NCBI GenBank assembly: GCA_037179515.1
Contig: JAXCGZ010009464.1
Span: forward strand, 61,001 to 125,000
Origin: Halocaridina rubra
Lineage: Eukaryota; Arthropoda; Malacostraca; Decapoda; Atyidae
DNA length: 64,000 nucleotides
Direction: 5' to 3'
The notes under the pieces are model-generated. The model made no database searches. It was not told where the DNA came from and worked only from the letters and a program-made list of their open reading frames with translations. Positions 61,896 to 64,000 of the stretch are shown piece by piece. Each line of letters opens with the position of its first letter. Position 1 is the first letter of the stretch. Position numbers and translations under genes: made by a program.

Positions 61896-63360
61896 TAGTG
61901 CAGTTGGTCCATAGTATGAAGGCACCAGGATTTGATGGGTGTCATTTGGAATGCCAATCAGATGGTAAAGTTATAATGGAATGGATAATGAGGTTATTGA
62001 AGTTGTGTTTTATGGAAGAAGAGTCCCAGTTGATAAGGAGTACATGTATAGTTTCGGTATATAAGGGCAAGGGAGATTGCTATGAATCTAGTTGTTTTAA
62101 GAGAAATTTGCTTTCTGAATATAGTTGGTAAGATGTATGGATAAGAGTTGATATAGAGAACTAGAAGAGAAACAGAGAACGTGATCAATGAAGAACAGTG
62201 TGTGTGCACAAGTGAGGAGAAAGACTACTTGTTCAAGATTGAATGAAGAGTTGCATCAGATTGTACAATGAATCCATTATTGTTCAATGTGTATATATAA
62301 GTAGTGACAAAGGAAGTAATTGCAAGGGTGCTAGGCAGAGGTATGAAGTTAGTGGGTGAAAGTAAAAATTCATGGTGAGTGAATTGTTTGCTGTATGAAG
62401 TTGACGCTCTGCTAGTGAATGAATCCGAATAAAAATTGACACAGTTGGTGATTAATTTTGAAGGGTTTGTTTGAGAAGGAGCTTAAGAATGTTTATTGGT
62501 AAAAGTAGTTATAAGATATATAAGGAATGTTGACAGTTGCAAGTTGAATGCGAGAGTTAATGATGTTATGCTTAAGGAATAGGAGTGTTTTAAGTACAAA
62601 GTCACATGTAGGTACGAGCAGAGGAGTAGATGCAAATGTGAGTTAAAGAGAGAAGAAAACAGGTAAGTGCTTAGGCAGGAAGAAAAGTGTAACAAGAAAC
62701 AGGTATCTAAGTGTGATTACAATGTCAGAGTTGAATGAGTGATTGTGCAGAGACTTGGAATATAAGATGGGATAAATTGAACAGAATAAATGTAATAGAG
62801 ATGAGATGCTCTAGTGAAGCATGATAGGTGTTTCAAGAACGGACAGAGTTAGTGTGGAAGTGAGCCAGGGAATAGCTTTTGGAAGAAAAGTATCGGATAA
62901 GTTAGATTAGAGAGCACTGAAATAGTTTCAGCTAAAGGAAAGATTGAATGAAAAATAATTAACAAAGAAGTGTATGGAGTTAGGCTGATATGGAGACCAT
63001 GTATGAAAGAGAAGGATGTGGTGGAAAGAGAATTAAATGAAAAGTGGTATGTCACTGGAACATTGAAGGGCGAGTCCTAGTGCTAAGGATGGATGGGGAG
63101 TGGTCATGAATGGGTGATAGTTATTGAAAGATCTTCTGCACTTGTACCTGTTCAGTTGTGCAAACAGGGACTTGAAGGTGCAGGGGGCTTGTCATAATAT
63201 GATGTGGTCGGAATGCAGTGGCTACAGTTGTTGGGGGCCTAAGAGCAGATGAGCTGTACCCCACTTACACCGCTTTTCAGCCAAGTAGTGTGGTGGGGGG
63301 AAGGGGTAATATGGCTATTCCTCATCTCCAAGGGTGCTGTAAGGGATGAGGTGAGTGGGT

Positions 63361-64000
63361 CATCTTGCGAATGGGTGTGTGTGTGTGATTATTCATCCTC
63401 CCCTTTACATTGAGGAATACAGCCTTTGTATATGTATGTTGGTATATATGGATGTATTTATTATTTATGGAGTGTTTAGTACATGTTACAGTGTTAAAAG
63501 AAAATGTGTAATTATACCGTTATATCTCATTCTAGGGTGCATAATACATTTGTACCCTGTACACTACTGATGCATACTAATTTGCCTTCTAATTAAGTTT
63601 GGTAATTGTGTAGTGATCAAGTAATTGATTACATTTGTGTTTTATAGTATGCAGATAGTACAGTATTAGTAAATCCTGAATAATGCTGTTGATAATATTA
63701 ATATTATTTTTTTAGATTGATTTGAGATTTTTAGATTTGATGAAAAATGCTTTGAATGTTTTTTTTTTTTTTTGTATCAAATTAATGAGGCAAAAAGAAG
63801 GGATACTATTGGGTATATGGAGTAATTATCAATATTCACTTCATATTCTGGAGCAGAATGAGATTGAATATTGAAAAATACGAGTACATTTTATGAGTTG
63901 ATTTGCATTAACAGTGTCTACACTGAACAGATCATTACCCTAGTCATGTACTGGAATGATGAAATTGTAGAATTTTAAGAGTAACAACAGAAAACAAATA
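63361..64000. other. Unassigned A/T-rich sequence at the window end
   Basis: No repeat family or exon recognised. In particular there is no derlin C-terminal exon (expected motif close to DTPEEDPNYNPLPEE). Confidence 0.5.

Larger units (their letters stand above)
57081..63360 (+). mobile_element. Old family B (RTE-like) LINE split by two later insertions
   Basis: Diverged segments colinear with 38.9-41.5 kb. 57081-57715 is endonuclease end and linker (GTGCTAATGGATTATGTAAC; TGTCTGATCATTATCTGATG). 60331-60465 is linker. 61895-63130 is RT and C-terminus: frame 61898-62131 with MKAPGFDGCHLECQSDGKV and SVYKGKGDCYESSCF. The 3' UTR is near 63130-63360. The insertions are the hAT element and a reverse family C LINE. 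No intact frame survives. Confidence 0.72.

Overview
The window is eukaryotic and arthropod-like, most probably from a decapod crustacean. I infer this from spliced host exons with GT-AG borders, very long (TA)n, (CA)n and (ATT)n microsatellites, several APE-type LINE families, tRNA-derived SINEs, and hAT, Tigger-like, gypsy and copia elements. The species call is inference; no database was searched. There is no CRISPR array, operon or convincing functional tRNA or rRNA gene.

Three host genes are visible. (1) A glycoside hydrolase family 63 (GH63)-like protein: its last two coding exons, stop and poly(A) signal lie on + at 0.85-1.6 kb. Two middle exons of the same family lie to the right, on the opposite strand, at 2.9-4.2 kb. 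(2) A two-exon gene at 9.0-15.7 kb (+) encodes a predicted 322-residue protein with an acidic N-terminus and a bZIP-like basic region plus coiled coil. (3) A derlin-2-like ERAD gene (+) has five coding exons between 37.78 and 52.28 kb, with its last exon apparently beyond the window. These genes look unrelated to one another.

The rest is mostly transposable elements. 0-10.4 kb: 3' ends of a CR1/Jockey-like LINE (here family A), including a tandem array with a 1175-bp period, plus microsatellites and SINEs. 10.4-14.5 kb: the bZIP-gene intron, with a ~180-bp satellite. 16.6-19.6 kb: a long but frameshifted family A copy. 19.8-23.0 kb: an RTE-like LINE (family B) with a SINE inside it. 23.0-24.5 kb: a LINE fragment and a copia remnant. 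24.55-28.0 kb: a complete-looking Ty3/gypsy insertion with matching 190-bp LTRs and a 5-bp target duplication. Its single ORF joins gag directly to RNase H-integrase, so protease and the RT core are absent. 29.1-32.5 kb: a third LINE (family C), with reverse copies at 35.2-36.7 and 60.5-61.9 kb. 38.3-41.6 kb: a family B LINE in derlin intron 1. 44.5-49.6 and 53.9-56.5 kb: Tigger-like DNA transposons, some with internal satellite arrays and a large foldback. 57.7-60.3 kb: a hAT element with inverted repeats and an 8-bp target duplication, inserted in an old family B LINE.

The observations I rate highest are the in-frame gag-RNaseH-integrase gypsy element, the displaced inverted GH63 exons, the short elements built from only the two ends of larger LINEs, and the Tigger-like elements filled with tandem repeats or an unrecognised reverse-strand ORF. 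No wholly new multi-gene system is evident.
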